Both the position numbers and the translations under genes were made by a program. Below the pieces are notes generated by a model that saw only the letters and a program-made list of their open reading frames with translations, was not told the origin of the DNA and did no database searches. From Pseudomonadota bacterium (GTDB taxonomy: Bacteria; Myxococcota_A; Polyangia; Polyangiales; Polyangiaceae), in assembly GCA_023431345.1 (NCBI GenBank), contig JAEYWK010000205.1, positions 102,334-166,333 of the forward strand: DNA of 64,000 bases. Direction: 5' to 3'. Shown one piece after another: positions 10,403 through 18,561 of the stretch (within the stretch, counting starts at the first letter, position 1; each line of letters opens with the position of its first letter).

Positions 10403-12064
10403 TCACTCGGCGGCGCGGGCGTCGGGGCGCGCCGGAGCTGGAGGCTCTCCCTTGAGCAGCACGGTTTGTGTGGGAAATGCGAGCTTCGTGCCGGCGCGCT
10501 CGATGATGCCCAAGAAGGTGAGCAGCATGTCTTGGCGGATCAGCGTGAACTCGTTGCCATCGCTGGTGGAAAACCAGCACGATATTTCGATGTTCAGCGC
10601 CGAAGCTCCCAGCTCGATCAGGCGCACGCTCAACCCCTCGGGATGAATTTTCGGGTGCTCACGCAGCGCTTGCTCGATGTCGTGGAGGACGGTGCGAAGC
10701 TGCTCCGAGGTAGTGCCGTGAACCAGGCCGAGCACGCAAAATAGCCTGAGCCGGTCTCGCGCCGCGAACGTCTCGAGCCGCATCTCGGCGAGCTTGCCGT
10801 TCGGGATCGACACCAGCGTGCGCTCGAGCGTACGGATGCGCGTCGAGCGCAGACCGAGAGACTCGACCGTGCCCAAGAGGTCGTCCACGCGCACGAAGTC
10901 ACCTTCACGGAAGGGCTGGTCGATACCGAGCGAGAACGCGCCGAACAGGTTCTCCACCGTCTTTTGGGACGCGAGCGCGAGCGCGAGCCCGCCGATGCCG
11001 AGGCCTGCGATCAGGCTGGTGATCGGGTACCCGAGCGCGGAGACGAGCAACAAGATGGCCGCGACGGCCACGAGCGCCTTGCCCACGCGCCGCGCGAGCG
11101 GGATGAGAGCGCGCGAGCCGGGATGATCGAAGCTCCACGGCGACGACCATGAAATCTCCGCGATCACGTCGACGAGGCGCCACACGGCCCACAGCACGTT
11201 GGCCAAGAACACGGCGCGCAGCACCTGGAAGACGAACGTCTCCGCCGGCTGATACAGCAGCAGAAACGGCACGAGCGCCCTCACGAACCCGATGCCGAAG
11301 CCCAGCGCGAGCGGCCCGCGGCTGCGCGAGAGGATGCGATTGTCCCAGCTGTTGACGGTGCGGCTGGCGAGGCGATTGGCAACTCGACGCACGATGGCGC
11401 CCGCGAGCATTCCGAGCAGCGTGCTGGCCAGCGTGATCAGCAGCAGGCCCGACCATTGCCACCAAAGCAGCTCTCGCGGTCCGACCCGCAGCAGTGGCTC
11501 CGGCAAGTGCTCGCGCAACCAGCGGTCGGGCAGGGAGGCATACCAGGTATCGATTTGACCGACGGTGCTGGCGGAAAACGCCCAAGTTTCGCCGTTCAGT
11601 CGGCGAGCCAACCGCACCGGATGGCTCGGCCCGCGGGGGATGGCGATCGTGCCGAGCTGCTCGTAGCGCGCAGGCAGCCCGTCCGTCAGGTTGCCCTGCG
11701 TTTGCTCGGAGATCTTGTCTAGGTCGAGCCACAGGTAGCGGTCGAGCACCGCGCGGAGTCGCCGCGCCAGCAGGCTGCGGTCGGCTTCGCGTGAGGCGGG
11801 CACGTCGAGGAAAGCAGCGGCTTCGGCGAAGCGCCCCTGGCGACTCAGATCTTGGAAGCGCTGCACCGCCGCGCGCGGTGAGCGCGGCTTCACGGTTGGC
11901 TCCGCGGGCTCTTCGACCTTGTCTTTCTCTTCGGGCGCTGACTTGGCCGCAGCCGGTGCCAGCTGTGCGTGCGCTGGTCCGGCGGAGGCGAAGAGCACGG
12001 CGGCGCAGAGGATGCGCAGCAGGAGGGCGAGCCGCATGGCGCACCGGGCGTAAGCGAAGTGCAT
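10403..12064 (-). CDS. MscS-family mechanosensitive channel with exported N-terminal domain
   Basis: About 550 residues. The signal peptide ends near GPAHAQ; the ATG nine codons in (12037) is an equally good start. A periplasmic domain of about 150 residues follows, then several transmembrane helices. The pore-lining TM3 has the Gly/Ala pattern LGIGGLALALASQKTVENLFG, followed by the beta domain motif FREGDFVRVDDLLGTVESLG, and RSTRIRTLERTLVSIPNGKL. This is the MscS fold, a tension-gated channel that releases osmolytes on hypo-osmotic shock. It is larger than E. coli MscS (286 residues). A second MscS gene lies at 19660-20760. It is followed after 8 bp by a GAF histidine kinase. Confidence 0.93.
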   Translation of the reverse strand: MHFAYARCAMRLALLLRILCAAVLFASAGPAHAQLAPAAAKSAPEEKDKVEEPAEPTVKPRSPRAAVQRFQDLSRQGRFAEAAAFLDVPASREADRSLLARRLRAVLDRYLWLDLDKISEQTQGNLTDGLPARYEQLGTIAIPRGPSHPVRLARRLNGETWAFSASTVGQIDTWYASLPDRWLREHLPEPLLRVGPRELLWWQWSGLLLITLASTLLGMLAGAIVRRVANRLASRTVNSWDNRILSRSRGPLALGFGIGFVRALVPFLLLYQPAETFVFQVLRAVFLANVLWAVWRLVDVIAEISWSSPWSFDHPGSRALIPLARRVGKALVAVAAILLLVSALGYPITSLIAGLGIGGLALALASQKTVENLFGAFSLGIDQPFREGDFVRVDDLLGTVESLGLRSTRIRTLERTLVSIPNGKLAEMRLETFAARDRLRLFCVLGLVHGTTSEQLRTVLHDIEQALREHPKIHPEGLSVRLIELGASALNIEISCWFSTSDGNEFTLIRQDMLLTFLGIIERAGTKLAFPTQTVLLKGEPPAPARPDARAAE

Positions 12065-12111
12065 GCCAACGCTTTGCGGCCAGATTTTTCAATTGGGCGC
12101 GGCGCCCTGTC

Positions 12112-12888
12112 TCACGTGCGGCAGGAATGCAGCAGCTCGCGAGCGCGTGCCGCGAGGACGACGAATGTTTCGTCGGTGTCTACCAGCAGCAAGCCGAGGC
12201 CGTGCAAGCGCAGCGGGTGCTCCAGCGACTGGGTGCACACGCGCTGGGTGCGGCTGGCCTTGGCGTCCGCGTCGATGAAGGCGAGGGCAGTGGGGAGGCT
12301 GCACACGAGGTAGGTTTCGTGCGCAAAGTCCGCCTCGCACGCTAGCCAGCCGAGCTCGTGCCGCAGCCGCCGGGCCTCGAGGGCGAAGGTGAGAGCCACC
12401 GTCCGCTGACTGACCGGGTGCTTGCCGATGAGCCAGCGACCGCGCCAGGGGTGTAAGCGGCCATCGGGGGCGAGCGCTGACTCACGCAGCCAGCGGCGCC
12501 CCGCCAACAAGAGCTCTTCGTGCGTATACGGCCGCACCAAGCAGCGTCTCCACGGCGCGCCATCGAAGCGCAGGGACCGGTAGGCGCTCATCACGACGAT
12601 CTCTTCCACCGAGAGCCCGAAGTAGGGAGAGCCGACGGCCAGCGACCAACGGATCGCCTGCCGGCGCAGCTGCGCGATGTTCTCGGCTGGCGTGGCCGAG
12701 CGCGGCGTTTCGTCGCCCAGCTCGCGCCGCAGTAGCTCGACCGAGAGCGGATCTGTCAGCAGCGCTTCGAGACGTTCAGCTTGCACATAACAAAAGCGAC
12801 GCGGCCCCGCTGCTGACCCCGGCCGCAATCCGAGTAGCTCGATGAACATGGCATCCCGCACGCCGGTGAGGCGCTCGGCGGGTACCAT
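12112..12888 (-). CDS. Unknown protein paired with an S24 repressor
   Basis: A 258-residue protein that I do not recognise. It is soluble, Arg/Leu-rich and lacks a signal peptide, membrane helix or obvious catalytic motif. Notable segments are FIELLGLRPGSAAGPRRFCY near the N-terminus, SVEEIVVMSAYRSLRF mid-protein, and a C-terminal half with HETYLVCSLPTALAFIDADA. The start is the ATG at 12888 (a GTG one codon earlier is possible). No Shine-Dalgarno is visible. The start codon lies inside an inverted repeat identical in design to one upstream of the S24 repressor gene, which ends 21 bp upstream. Co-regulation with the repressor is therefore likely. The function is unknown. Confidence 0.75.
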   Translation of the reverse strand: MVPAERLTGVRDAMFIELLGLRPGSAAGPRRFCYVQAERLEALLTDPLSVELLRRELGDETPRSATPAENIAQLRRQAIRWSLAVGSPYFGLSVEEIVVMSAYRSLRFDGAPWRRCLVRPYTHEELLLAGRRWLRESALAPDGRLHPWRGRWLIGKHPVSQRTVALTFALEARRLRHELGWLACEADFAHETYLVCSLPTALAFIDADAKASRTQRVCTQSLEHPLRLHGLGLLLVDTDETFVVLAARARELLHSCRT

Positions 12889-12901
12889 CACATAAGATGG
12901 T
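12884..12901. promoter_or_regulatory. Operator-like inverted repeat, copy 1
   Basis: ACCATC-N6-GATGGT is a perfect 6-bp palindromic pair with a 6-nt A/T-rich spacer. It overlaps the start codon of the 258-residue gene. The same half-sites and spacing recur upstream of the S24 repressor gene. It is a likely binding site for that repressor. Confidence 0.65.
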
Positions 12902-12909
12902 GATAATAG

Positions 12910-13704
12910 TCAAACGGACTTGATGGGCCAGAGGATCCGCTCGAGCTCCGCCACGACGCGCAGCTCGGCTGCTTGCTCGCCTTCCAGGACGATGGGCGCA
13001 AAGTCGGGGTTGTCGGAGAGGAGCTGCATGCGAAACCCGCCCTCGCGGCGGCCCTCGATGGGGCCCATGCGCTTGAGCGCGTACGCTCCCCCCGAGTCGG
13101 GATCGGCGGGGCCGCGCCATTCGGCCAGGACGACGCGACCCTCGAGCGAGCCAACGACGGGTGCCCGGAACAAGCCGAGCGCGGCATGCGGCACCGTCGG
13201 CTGCATCGACGTACCTCGAACCTGCGCGATGAAGCGTCCCTCCAGCGCTGACGGTCGCGCCCCGCGCAGCTTCACCCACGCCTTCACCTCGACCTCGCGC
13301 GCTCCGCCGAACTGGCTCGCCGCCGCCTGCAGCGTCATGAGCGGCAAAAAATCTCGCTTCGGCCGGGCCTGGGTGTGCGCGACGTGCGCGCCGTGTCGAG
13401 TCAAGCCGCGGAGCGCGCGCACGAGCGACGCCGCGTCGGCGTCGCGCGGCGCCGTGGTGGGCGTCAGCAGTTGATGGGGCTCCACATCGAGCACGTCGGC
13501 GACGCTCTGCAGCGTCGCTAGAGTCAGGTTCTGTCGTCCCGCCTCCAGTCGCTGCACGTTCTTCGGTGCGATCGCGAGCGACTCGGCCATCGCCTCTTGC
13601 GTCAGGCCGCGCGCGACCCGCAGCCGCTTGATTTGCTGCGCGACGCTGGCGAGGAGCTCCGGGGAAGTGAGGACCACCGCCCGAACGATGCCCAGCTGAC
13701 GCAC
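12910..13704 (-). CDS. XRE-family repressor with S24 (LexA/CI-like) domain
   Basis: A 264-residue transcriptional repressor. The Cro/CI helix-turn-helix lies at about residues 20-80 (IKRLRVARGLTQEAMAESL, then NVQRLEAGRQNLTLATL). The C-terminal S24 peptidase domain (about 120-262) keeps the catalytic pair: S166 in VRGTSMQPT and K211 in AYALKRMG. LexA/CI relatives self-cleave when RecA is activated and so derepress their genes; a scissile Ala-Gly or Cys-Gly site is not obvious, so self-cleavage is an open point. The start is a GTG at 13704; another GTG lies nine codons later. An inverted repeat 10 bp upstream and a matching one at the downstream gene suggest autoregulation of a two-gene unit. 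Confidence 0.88.
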   Translation of the reverse strand: MRQLGIVRAVVLTSPELLASVAQQIKRLRVARGLTQEAMAESLAIAPKNVQRLEAGRQNLTLATLQSVADVLDVEPHQLLTPTTAPRDADAASLVRALRGLTRHGAHVAHTQARPKRDFLPLMTLQAAASQFGGAREVEVKAWVKLRGARPSALEGRFIAQVRGTSMQPTVPHAALGLFRAPVVGSLEGRVVLAEWRGPADPDSGGAYALKRMGPIEGRREGGFRMQLLSDNPDFAPIVLEGEQAAELRVVAELERILWPIKSV

Positions 13705-13713
13705 ATTTCCGCC

Positions 13714-13731
13714 ACCATCATAAAAGATGGC
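13714..13731. promoter_or_regulatory. Operator-like inverted repeat, copy 2
   Basis: ACCATC-N6-GATGGC, with an all-A/T spacer, sits 10 bp upstream of the S24 repressor start codon. It has the same half-sites and spacer length as the copy at 12884-12901, with one terminal mismatch in symmetry. Its location over the expected promoter fits autorepression. Confidence 0.68.
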
Positions 13732-13778
13732 TCAAGCGGGAGGGGAGAGCCGCCCTGGCTTGCGCTGAACGGGCTCCG

Positions 13779-14792
13779 TCAGCGCAAGTAGCCGCCACAG
13801 CGGGCGTCGCCGTCCGGTACGTCTTTGCCGCCCGTCAACGCGGGGTAGCTCTGGCGATCGCAGAGCGCGGCGAACAGGTCGAGGAGGGTCTGCGCTTGCG
13901 CGGCGCCGCCCACCTCGGAGAGCTGGCGGCCCATGGCGGTGCCAGGCTGCCCGTGCGCGATCTTGAACCAGATCTCGTAGCCGGAGCTGCGTGAGATGGA
14001 GCCGACGCTCTCGACGTCGTCGATGGCGAGCTTGCGTCCGTCGGCGCCGTGGCAGTCCGAGCAGCGCTCGGCGAAGGCTCGCTTGCCGCGCTGCGCGTCG
14101 CCCCCGCCGTTCAGGACGAAGGCCTTGGGGGCGGCGGCGTCGAGCTTGAACACGGCGTCGGGGGTCACGAGCTCCCGCGCGCGCGTCTTCACGACGAAGG
14201 CTACCAAGTCGTCCAGATCGCGCGCGTCGAGCACGGCGCCGAACGCCGGCAGCCCTTCGCCGCCTTTCTCGAGCCACTCACGCAGCGCCGCGGGCGAGCG
14301 CGTGTCGGTCAGCAAGTTGATGGGCAACGCGAAAGGCTTTTTCTGATAGGCGTCGCCGTAGACGCCTTCCTTGCCGCGCAAGTCCCAACCGAGCAAGTTC
14401 TTGAGCCGGTAGTCGTGGCCGGTGTTCGCGAGCGGGCGGCCCTGCTGATCATTGAGCGTGCCATTGCCGTTAGGTCCGCCCACCCCGTCGAGCTCAGGCG
14501 TCTTCGCGGAATCGGCGGTGAAGCTTTGCTCGAGGCCCTTCTCACTCCGCCAGTTGTCGTAGAGACGGCCGCCTCGCGCGTCGTCGGGGCCCGCGGGCGG
14601 CGTCGCTGCGCTGGGTGCGCTCGTCGGCGCGGCGCCGGGCTGGGGCGAGAGCGCGCTCGGCCGCGGCGAACAAGCGGCCAGCGACATCAAAGAAGCCAGA
14701 ACGGTAGCGTGACCCAGGACCGAGGATTGCACGCGGCTTGCTACCACGAAGCGCAAGACGCGCGCAGCTCGAACTGCGGCGGAGCGCGCCAA
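13779..14792 (-). CDS. Cytochrome c domain lipoprotein
   Basis: About 337 residues. A signal peptide with a lipobox (SLMSLAAC) is followed by a Pro/Ala-rich linker. The C-terminal half has one c-type haem site, ERCSDCHGADG, with a likely axial Met in GTAMGRQ. The middle region (DLDDLVAFVVKTRAREL) resembles the helix bundle of other cytochrome c-fold domains but lacks a second CxxCH. The role is probably periplasmic or outer-membrane electron transfer. The start is uncertain: the first codon of the frame is TTG, and GTG codons at 14747 or 14732 would give a more usual signal peptide. It is divergent from the HetC-like gene. Confidence 0.85.
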   Translation of the reverse strand: MARSAAVRAARVLRFVVASRVQSSVLGHATVLASLMSLAACSPRPSALSPQPGAAPTSAPSAATPPAGPDDARGGRLYDNWRSEKGLEQSFTADSAKTPELDGVGGPNGNGTLNDQQGRPLANTGHDYRLKNLLGWDLRGKEGVYGDAYQKKPFALPINLLTDTRSPAALREWLEKGGEGLPAFGAVLDARDLDDLVAFVVKTRARELVTPDAVFKLDAAAPKAFVLNGGGDAQRGKRAFAERCSDCHGADGRKLAIDDVESVGSISRSSGYEIWFKIAHGQPGTAMGRQLSEVGGAAQAQTLLDLFAALCDRQSYPALTGGKDVPDGDARCGGYLR

Positions 14793-15002
14793 CCGCAGTG
14801 GAAGTGGGCATGCCCGGAGCGGGCCGTAGCAGGGGGCACGCTCCGGGCCGCCACACTTGAGGCACGTTGCCGCTCGTCCGCGGGCTGAGCCAAATGCCCA
14901 GCGGGCGCGCCGCGGGTCGAGGTTTCCTGGCGTCGTGCGAGAACGTGAGGCCGAGACGGCGACGCGAGGGTGCTTGGTTCGTCATTTGCACCGCCGCCAG
15001 AA

Positions 15003-15923
15003 ATGGCATTCCCCTCTAAAATCTACGGCTGCGGGTTCTCGGTTGCGATGGCGCTGGTCGGCTGCGGCGGCGCAGGCGATGGGGGCGAAGCGGTCCCTGG
15101 CTCCGTCGATCAGGAGTTCTCTACGACGCCCGGTGAGCCCAATCACGAGGACATCACGGCCACCGCGCTGTCGTTTCTTCGCCCCGAAATCCTGACGGCG
15201 CTGCAGGCCGCAGACGTCGCGACGGACGTCGAGTTCGTCCTCGTGAATGCCAACCACTTCGATGACTGCAACTTCACGGGTGGCTCGCAGGTAGTGCGTC
15301 AAAGTGAGGCCGAGGCTGTCGCCGCGCTGGAGCCCAAGCGGCCGCCGGCGGAGGGCGACGCACTGGCCATCCGCGCGTTCGGTCGCGCGCTCCACGCCGT
15401 GCAAGACTTCTACGCTCACACCAACTGGGTGGAGCTCGGAGGCGACGTGATCGTCGACTCCTCGCTCGGCGCGTTTCCCGTCTTCAAGCCCTACTCGGCG
15501 GTGCCCTCGACGGGCTTCGTGGTCGTGCAAGGGGCTCCGCCCAAGCAAGCGGCGCTCACTCGCGATAGCGCGAGCGCCTACCCGGAGAGCGCTGTCGTCT
15601 CCGTCCAGCTCGGCGGTCCTCCGAAGCGTCAGGGCACCGCGCCCGGCCTCGTCTCTGGCACCGTGGACTACGAGACGGGCGACTTTTGCCCGGCTTCGGT
15701 CGCGATGACCCACGACGAGCTCAACAAGGACAAGAGCGCGCTCGTCGAGCGCTCCGAGCAGTATGAAGCTGCCAAGACGCTCGCCATCCTGCAAAGTGAG
15801 CATGAGTGGTGTCGGCTGCGGGCGCTCACCCGCAAGGCATGGGGGCCGCGCGGCGTCGCGCGCGTCGACGCCTGGGTCGCGGAAGGCGCCGTGACGCCCG
15901 CCTGCGAACCGGCGCGGCGCTAG
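15003..15923 (+). CDS. HetC-like, putative Zn-dependent phospholipase-fold lipoprotein
   Basis: A 306-residue secreted lipoprotein. I chose the ATG at 15003 because it opens a signal peptide with a lipobox (ALVGCGGAG). The mature part has NHEDITATALSFLRPEI, NANHFDDCNF and the strong signature ALHAVQDFYAHTNWVEL. This HxxxDFYxHxNW block is typical of HET-C and VWA7-like proteins, related in fold to Zn-dependent phospholipase C, where such His/Asp residues bind metals. A metal-dependent hydrolase at the cell surface is plausible; the substrate is unknown. The C-terminus has paired cysteines (EWCRLRALTRKA, TPACEPARR). Confidence 0.75.
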   Translation: MAFPSKIYGCGFSVAMALVGCGGAGDGGEAVPGSVDQEFSTTPGEPNHEDITATALSFLRPEILTALQAADVATDVEFVLVNANHFDDCNFTGGSQVVRQSEAEAVAALEPKRPPAEGDALAIRAFGRALHAVQDFYAHTNWVELGGDVIVDSSLGAFPVFKPYSAVPSTGFVVVQGAPPKQAALTRDSASAYPESAVVSVQLGGPPKRQGTAPGLVSGTVDYETGDFCPASVAMTHDELNKDKSALVERSEQYEAAKTLAILQSEHEWCRLRALTRKAWGPRGVARVDAWVAEGAVTPACEPARR

Positions 15924-16194
15924 CGCCCGCTCGCGCTCCTACATGTCGGTGCCGCGTGGCCTCGCGCGGCGCCGCGAGCTGCGCCTCGCTTCGCGAGCGG
16001 CGGCTCGCGTGCTCGAGCCCGAGTCCCTTGTCCCGATTCCCAAACTGAGACCGAGCTCCCAGCTCCCGCCCTCAGCTCCGCGGCTGGCCGTCAACCTTGA
16101 CGGCGGCGGTAGCAGCTGGGATCTTGGTTGGTTTGAAGGAACGCGAGCCCGGCTCGGCGCGACCCCTCGATCGCCCGGCACGCGGCGGGAGGTC

Positions 16195-18447
16195 ATGGTG
16201 AAGAGCAGCGAAGTACGCCAGCGGGACGAGCAACGGCTCGCGTCAGAGCCGCGCGTCGTCAGCCTGGCTGTCGGACAGATCCGAGTTCTGGAGCTGATTG
16301 CGTCGGGGGCGACGCTCACGGAGACGCTCGACGCGCTGCTGATCTTCCTCGAGCGCGATATCCCGGAAATGCTCTGCTCGGTCCTGCTGCTCGATCCGGA
16401 CGGCCTCCACCTGCGCCACGGCTCGGCGCCGAGCCTGCCCGTCCCGTACTGTCGCGCCATCGATGGTGCTCCGGTCGGCCCGCGCTCCGGCTCGTGCGGC
16501 ACCGCCGCCCACCTGCGTCGACAAGTAGTGGTAGCGGACATCGAGGCCGATCCGCTGTGGGCCGACTATCGCCCGCTCGCTCGACAGCACCAGCTGCGCG
16601 CTTGCTGGTCGACCCCGATTTTCGGCAGGGACGACGCCCTGCTCGGGACCTTCGCCATGTACTTTCGCACGCCAGGCAGCCCGACCGACGTGCACCGCGG
16701 ACTGATCGGTATCGCCACCCATGTCGCGGCCATCGCGATCGAGAAGGACCAGCGTGAACGTGAGGTGCGGGACAGTCAGGAGCGCTATCGCCTCTTGAAC
16801 CTGGCAACCAACGACGCCGTGTGGGATTGGGACGTCAAAACGAACCGCATCTGGTGGAACGACGCCGTCGAGCGCCTGTTCGGCTACCCCGCCTCGGAGG
16901 TCAGCTCGGAGTACGCTTGGTGGGTCGAGCGCGTGCACGCCGAGGACCGCCCGCGCGTCCATCAAAGCCTGCGGCACGCCGCCGACTCGCAGGCGACGAG
17001 CTGGAGCGAGGAGTACCGCTTTCGCAAGCGAGACGGCAGCTTCGCCCAAATCCAAGATCGAGGCTACGTCATGCGGGACGCCGACGGCGCGACCACGCGC
17101 ATCATCGGCACGATGCAGGACATCAGCGAACGCAAGCGGGCCCAAGAAGAGATGAGGCGGCTCGCCTACGAAGAGCCGGTCACGGGCTTGCCCAACCGCA
17201 CCTTCATGCACGCTGAGCTGGCTCGGCTTCTGGCCCCGGAGGCCGCGGAACCGGCGCAAGCTCTCGCGCTCGTGCTCTTGAACCTCGACTGCTTCCGAGA
17301 CATCAACGACTCGCTCGGCCACCACAGCGGCGATCTGCTGTTGCGCGAGCTGTCGGCGAGGCTGCGTCGGGAGCTCGAGCCCACCGCCCGCGTGGGCTGC
17401 CTCGGCGGTGACGAGTTCGCGCTCGTCGTGCCGCAGGTCGCACACGCTGGCGAAGCCGAGCGCTTGGTGGCCGCGATACGCGACTGCATTCAGCAGCCGG
17501 TCGAGGTCGCTGGCATCTCGGTGCGCGCGGAGGCGACGGCTGGCGTCGCGCTGGCCCCGCGCGACGGGGACTCGGCCGAGCTGCTCTGGCGTCGCGCCCA
17601 CATCGCGCTCAGAGCCGCCAAAGAGCGGCGAGAGCCGTACGCCTGTTACCACCCGAGCATCGATCAGCACGACCCGCTGCGCTTGGCGCTGGTGGCCGAG
17701 CTTCGCACCGCGATCGCGGGCGACGAGCTGCAGCTCCATTATCAGCCCAAGTTGGACCTGCGCACAGCGAAGGTGATCGGCGTGGAGGCGCTGGTGCGCT
17801 GGCAGCACCCCTCGCGCGGCTTGATCTTTCCCGACACGTTCATCCCCCTCGCCGAGCGCACGGGGCTGATCAACCCGCTCACGACCTGGGTGCTGAAGGC
17901 GGCCCTGCAGCAAGGCCTGAAGCTCGACGAGGCCGGAGCGCCGCTCGACCTGTCCGTGAACATTTCCGCGCGCAACCTGTATGACTCTGGGTTTTGTAGC
18001 GAGATTCTGGCGCTCGTGAAGACGACCGGCTTTCCCGTTTCGCGCCTCACGCTCGAGGTGACCGAGACCGCGATCATGGCCGACCCGCTGCGCGCGAAGG
18101 CCGTCCTCCAGCAGCTGCACGACGCCGGGCTCCATATTTCCATGGACGACTTCGGCATCGGCCAATCGTCGCTCACTTACCTGAAGGATTTGCCCTTCAC
18201 GAAGATGAAGATCGACAAGTCTTTCGTCATGGGCTTCGACCAGCCCAGAAATGTCGCCATCGTGCGCACCGCCATCGATCTTGCGCGCAACATGAACCTG
18301 GTCGTCACCGCGGAGGGCATCGAAGACGAGCTCACCTACCTCGCGCTCCGCGAGCTGGGCTGCGACCAGGGGCAAGGCTACTTCTTCAGCAAGCCCATCC
18401 CCGCCGCGGGGCTGCTCACGTGGCTCAGCCAGTCGCGTTGGCGCTGA
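16195..18447 (+). CDS. GAF-PAS-GGDEF-EAL c-di-GMP enzyme
   Basis: A 750-residue soluble protein. GAF lies at about residues 20-185, with SGSCGTAAHLRRQVVVADIE and the usual Cys. PAS follows at about 200-320, with TNDAVWDWDVKTNRIWWN. The GGDEF domain has an intact GGDEF loop but no RxxD inhibition site. The EAL domain has EALVRWQHP, NISARNL, VTETAIM, MDDFGIG, KIDKSFV and GCDQGQGYFFSKP, the full set needed for c-di-GMP hydrolysis. Both activities are possible; in many such proteins one domain is regulatory. The ATG at 16195 has a good GGGAGG ribosome site just upstream. The frame extends back to 15943, but that part is Arg/Ala-rich filler. Confidence 0.93.
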   Translation: MVKSSEVRQRDEQRLASEPRVVSLAVGQIRVLELIASGATLTETLDALLIFLERDIPEMLCSVLLLDPDGLHLRHGSAPSLPVPYCRAIDGAPVGPRSGSCGTAAHLRRQVVVADIEADPLWADYRPLARQHQLRACWSTPIFGRDDALLGTFAMYFRTPGSPTDVHRGLIGIATHVAAIAIEKDQREREVRDSQERYRLLNLATNDAVWDWDVKTNRIWWNDAVERLFGYPASEVSSEYAWWVERVHAEDRPRVHQSLRHAADSQATSWSEEYRFRKRDGSFAQIQDRGYVMRDADGATTRIIGTMQDISERKRAQEEMRRLAYEEPVTGLPNRTFMHAELARLLAPEAAEPAQALALVLLNLDCFRDINDSLGHHSGDLLLRELSARLRRELEPTARVGCLGGDEFALVVPQVAHAGEAERLVAAIRDCIQQPVEVAGISVRAEATAGVALAPRDGDSAELLWRRAHIALRAAKERREPYACYHPSIDQHDPLRLALVAELRTAIAGDELQLHYQPKLDLRTAKVIGVEALVRWQHPSRGLIFPDTFIPLAERTGLINPLTTWVLKAALQQGLKLDEAGAPLDLSVNISARNLYDSGFCSEILALVKTTGFPVSRLTLEVTETAIMADPLRAKAVLQQLHDAGLHISMDDFGIGQSSLTYLKDLPFTKMKIDKSFVMGFDQPRNVAIVRTAIDLARNMNLVVTAEGIEDELTYLALRELGCDQGQGYFFSKPIPAAGLLTWLSQSRWR

Positions 18448-18561
18448 GGGCCCGCGACGATGCGCCCTTAGAGGCGATGGCCCGGCCTGTGCAAGGCAAG
18501 CCAGAATGGTACCGCTGCGTCTGGCAAAGAAGCTCCCGGCCGGCGAGGCGCGGGCTCGGTG

